Below are positions 38,628 through 40,765 of a DNA stretch of 40,765 nucleotides, piece by piece; the stretch's first letter is position 1, and each line of letters begins with the position of its first letter. The position numbers and the translations under genes are program-made. Location of the stretch: contig JACPCG010000165.1 in assembly GCA_016179925.1 (NCBI GenBank), positions 1 to 40,765 on the forward strand. Direction: 5' to 3'. The DNA is from Candidatus Rokuibacteriota bacterium. Its GTDB lineage: Bacteria > Methylomirabilota > Methylomirabilia > Rokubacteriales > CSP1-6. The notes under the pieces are model-generated. The model was not told the origin of the DNA and made no database searches. It saw nothing but the letters and a program-made list of their open reading frames with translations.

Positions 38628-39108
38628 GTCGGCCGACGAGACCGTCGAGGATCTTCGGCAGGCGCGTCACGGCGGACTCGCCGTGGATCCGTGCCACCAG
38701 CTCGCCCTTCCTGTCCACGACCACGGTGTAGGGCGTGCCCTTGAAGCCGAAGCGGTTGCCCACCGTGAGCTTCGGGTCGAGGGCGACGGGATATGTCGCC
38801 TTCTGCTCGCGGACGAAGCGCTGGGTGTCCGCCGCCGTGTCCTGCACGTGGATCGCGAGCGTCTCGACGCCGCGCCCGCGATAGCGCTCCGCGACCTGCG
38901 CGAGCGCCGCGGACTCCTTCACGCACGGCCTGCACCACGACGCCTGGAAGCGGAGCACCAGGACCTTCTTGCCGATGAGGTTTCGCGAGTCCAGCGAGGT
39001 CTTGCCGTCGAGGAGCCGCACCCGGAAGCCGGGCGCCGCGGGCGCCGCCTCCGCCCGGAGGACGAGCAGCGCGAGCAGGAGAACGGCCGGCACGGCGTGC
39101 GGAACCAC
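38617..39108 (-). CDS. TlpA/ResA-like periplasmic thiol-disulfide oxidoreductase
   Basis: 163 residues. An N-terminal signal peptide (VLLLALLVLRAEAAPA) leads to a thioredoxin fold with active site WCRPC (Cys59, Cys62). The strand VLVLRFQASWCRPCVKESAA and cis-proline GTPYTVVVDRKG are typical of TlpA/ResA. Such proteins reduce apocytochrome or copper-protein cysteines in the periplasm, which fits the copper and cytochrome genes elsewhere in the window, though not adjacent. GTG start, divergent from the GlcD-type gene. Confidence 0.88.
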   Translation of the reverse strand: MVPHAVPAVLLLALLVLRAEAAPAAPGFRVRLLDGKTSLDSRNLIGKKVLVLRFQASWCRPCVKESAALAQVAERYRGRGVETLAIHVQDTAADTQRFVREQKATYPVALDPKLTVGNRFGFKGTPYTVVVDRKGELVARIHGESAVTRLPKILDGLVGRLTK

Positions 39109-39127
39109 GAAGGTTATAATAGCCCGC
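39109..39127. promoter_or_regulatory. Symmetrical TATAAT core between divergent GTG starts
   Basis: Only 19 bases separate the two GTG codons. They contain GGTTATAATAGCC, with a perfect TATAAT (39115-39120) for the plus strand and TATTAT/TATAAC for the minus strand. A transcript from either -10 would start within a few bases of its GTG, so both genes may be leaderless. Confidence 0.5.
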
Positions 39128-40765
39128 GTGAACGACCTCGAGCACGATCTTCGTCGCGTCGTCCGCGGGGACGTTCGCTTCGACCGGGCCTCACGCCTCC
39201 TCTACTCCACCGACGCGTCGATGTACCAGGTCGAGCCCATCGGCGTCGTGATCCCGCGCGACGCGGAGGACGTCCAGGCCGCGGTCGAAGTGGCGAGGCA
39301 GCAGCAGGCGGCCCTCCTGCCGCGCGGCGGCGGCACGTCGCTCACCGGCCAGACGGTGAACCGCGCGCTGGTGCTCGACTTCTCGCAGCACATGCACGGC
39401 GTCGTCGAAGCGAACGCCGAGGAACTGTGGGTGCGCGTCCAGCCGGGGGTCGTCCAGGACAACCTGAACCATCACGTGCAGCCGCTGGGGCTCCTCTTCG
39501 GCCCCGACACCTCCACGTCGAACCGGGCGACGCTCGGTGGCATGCTCGGCAACAACTCGGGCGGCGCCCACTCGATCGCCTACGGTCTCACCGTGGAGCA
39601 CGTGATCGAGCTCACCGCGCTCCTCGCCGACGGCACGCGCGCCGTCTTCGGCGAGGTGACGCCCGCGGAGGTCGCGGCGAAACGCCGGGCGCCCGGGCTC
39701 GAGGGCCGGATCTACCGCGAGGTCGTCCGGCTCCGCGAGACGTATGCCGACGAGATCACGGCGCGCTATCCGACCCACTGGCGGCGCGTCGCCGGCTACA
39801 ACCTCAACGAGCTGCTGCGCCCGGGGCCGCTCAACATGGCGCGGCTCATCGTGGGCTCCGAGGGCACGCTCGTGATGGTGCTTGAGGCGAAGGTGCGCCT
39901 CGTCCGGCGCCCGAGGAGCACGGCGGTCGACGTCATCCACTACCGCGACATCCAGGAGGCGCTCGAGTCCTCGCAGGCGATTCTCGAGACGGGGCCGTAC
40001 GCCGTCGAGCTGACCGACAAGATGATCCTCGACCTGGCGCGGGGGAACATCGAGCAGTCCCAGCGCATGGGCTTCGTCCAGGGCGATCCCGCGGCGATCC
40101 TCATCGTGGAGTACGCGGGGGAGACGGACGCCGAAGTGAAGTCGAAGGTCGAGGCGCTCGAGGCGCGACGGCAGCGGGAGCGGTTCGGCTACGCGGCGAC
40201 GCTGTCCATCGATCCGGCCGAGCAGCAGTCCATCTGGAAGCTCCGGAAGGCCGGGCTCGGGCTCTTGCTCGGGATGAAGGGCGACCGGAAGCCGATCGCC
40301 TTCGTCGAGGACACCGCGGTGGAGCCGAAGCACCTGCCGAAGTTCGTGCCGCGCTTCCGGGAGATCCTCACCCGGCACGATGCCGCCGGCGCCTACTACG
40401 GCCACTGCTCGGTCGGGTGCCTGCACATCCGGCCGGTGATCAATCTCAAAGCGCCGCGCGGGCTCGAGCAGGTGCGCGCCATCGCCAGCGAGATCACCGA
40501 CTTGGTCGTCGAGTTCGGCGGCACGATCTCGAGCGAGCACGGCGACGGCCGGGCCCGGAGCCCGTTCCTCGAGCGGATGTACGGGCCGACGCTCATGCGG
40601 GCCTTCCGCGAGCTCAAGGCCGCCTTCGACCCCGAGGGCCGGATGAACCCGGGCAACATCGTCGCCTCGCCGGGGATCACCGAGCACCTCCGCTACGGCG
40701 CCCAGTACACGACGTGGGAGCCCGCGACCCTGCTCGACTTCTCCGCGCAGGGCGGCTTCGCGGCC
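39128..40765 (+). CDS. FAD-linked oxidase (GlcD/D-lactate dehydrogenase type), 3' end outside window
   Basis: At least 546 residues from the GTG at 39128, still open at the window edge. FAD-binding region: LLPRGGGTSLTGQTVNRAL and GGMLGNNSGGAHSIAYGLT; C-terminal domain: YYGHCSVGCLHIRPVI and SSEHGDGRARSPFLERMYG, with AAFDPEGRMNPGNIV. These identify a glycolate/D-lactate oxidase large domain. The chain continues past the usual GlcD end, which suggests the fusion form carrying a C-terminal iron-sulfur/CCG region. It oxidises a 2-hydroxy acid. Confidence 0.92.
   Translation, partial: MNDLEHDLRRVVRGDVRFDRASRLLYSTDASMYQVEPIGVVIPRDAEDVQAAVEVARQQQAALLPRGGGTSLTGQTVNRALVLDFSQHMHGVVEANAEELWVRVQPGVVQDNLNHHVQPLGLLFGPDTSTSNRATLGGMLGNNSGGAHSIAYGLTVEHVIELTALLADGTRAVFGEVTPAEVAAKRRAPGLEGRIYREVVRLRETYADEITARYPTHWRRVAGYNLNELLRPGPLNMARLIVGSEGTLVMVLEAKVRLVRRPRSTAVDVIHYRDIQEALESSQAILETGPYAVELTDKMILDLARGNIEQSQRMGFVQGDPAAILIVEYAGETDAEVKSKVEALEARRQRERFGYAATLSIDPAEQQSIWKLRKAGLGLLLGMKGDRKPIAFVEDTAVEPKHLPKFVPRFREILTRHDAAGAYYGHCSVGCLHIRPVINLKAPRGLEQVRAIASEITDLVVEFGGTISSEHGDGRARSPFLERMYGPTLMRAFRELKAAFDPEGRMNPGNIVASPGITEHLRYGAQYTTWEPATLLDFSAQGGFAA

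Overview
The window is dense, very GC-rich bacterial chromosome (I estimate close to 70% G+C) with short intergenic gaps, many GTG starts and many stop/start overlaps. Two acyl-CoA dehydrogenases, a TRAP transporter, a NitT/TauT-type ABC transporter, a TrpB2-type synthase and a DUF993 protein suggest an uncultivated soil or subsurface heterotroph. The style fits Ca. Rokubacteria/Methylomirabilota, but that is inference, since no rRNA or marker gene is present. I saw no tRNA, rRNA, CRISPR array or phage.

Layout. 1-1.9 kb: a PAP2 phosphatase and an APH-like phosphotransferase. 1.95-5.5 kb (minus): a lactonase-type metallo-hydrolase with a complete TRAP transporter (dctP-dctQ-dctM). 5.6-7 kb (plus): a small coiled-coil membrane protein and an acyl-CoA dehydrogenase. 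7.2-14.8 kb (minus): an argininosuccinate-lyase-like protein, a TPR protein, a PIN-domain remnant and a second PAP2. This run also holds a copper-handling cluster: CopC, two tandem 22-codon mini-ORFs, a small membrane protein, a beta-propeller, a CusF-like protein and a CopD-cytochrome c-redoxin fusion. 14.9-20 kb: HAD hydrolase, phosphomannomutase, alpha/beta hydrolase, a CMD-family protein, inositol-monophosphatase-like enzyme and a family-9 glycosyltransferase. 20-26 kb (minus): a broken nitrilase-like gene and an ABC transporter whose permease/ATPase pair is separated from its binding-protein gene by a MazF-type toxin-antitoxin pair, then TrpB2. 26-29 kb (plus): DUF993 aldolase-like protein and a large acyl-CoA dehydrogenase. 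29-30.4 kb (minus): an OsmC-family gene and a YCII protein. 30.4-38.6 kb (plus): Ski2-like helicase, lipoprotein, gamma-glutamyltransferase, a small CMD/AhpD-like gene, a methyltransferase, a ChbG/HpnK-type deacetylase and a ROK kinase. 38.6-40.8 kb: a TlpA-like thioredoxin and a divergent GlcD-type oxidoreductase that runs off the window.

The most interesting signal is two probable selenocysteine sites. A CMD/AhpD-like gene (35387-35647) and an OsmC-family gene (29201-29682, minus) each have an in-frame TGA at or near the expected redox-cysteine position. The family-like sequence continues in frame after each TGA. Each is followed by a perfect 6-7 bp hairpin with a G-containing apical loop, at the distance expected of a bacterial SECIS element. 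The OsmC copy also carries a downstream frame-breaking deletion, so it may be dead.

Other unusual features are two copies of a hairpin element that share a core but have different, internally complementary arms (11.3 kb and 36.6 kb), and a 65-bp tandem duplication that makes a chain of ATGA-coupled mini-ORFs before copC. There is also a glycosyltransferase that appears to start at CTG, and several genes with internal deletions (nitrilase, OsmC, alpha/beta hydrolase, an alcohol dehydrogenase stub, a PIN remnant). These deletions are either genome decay or assembly artefacts. No gap longer than 300 bases lacks a gene; the largest (9686-9969, 11256-11483, 36585-36829) hold the PIN remnant and the two hairpin elements.
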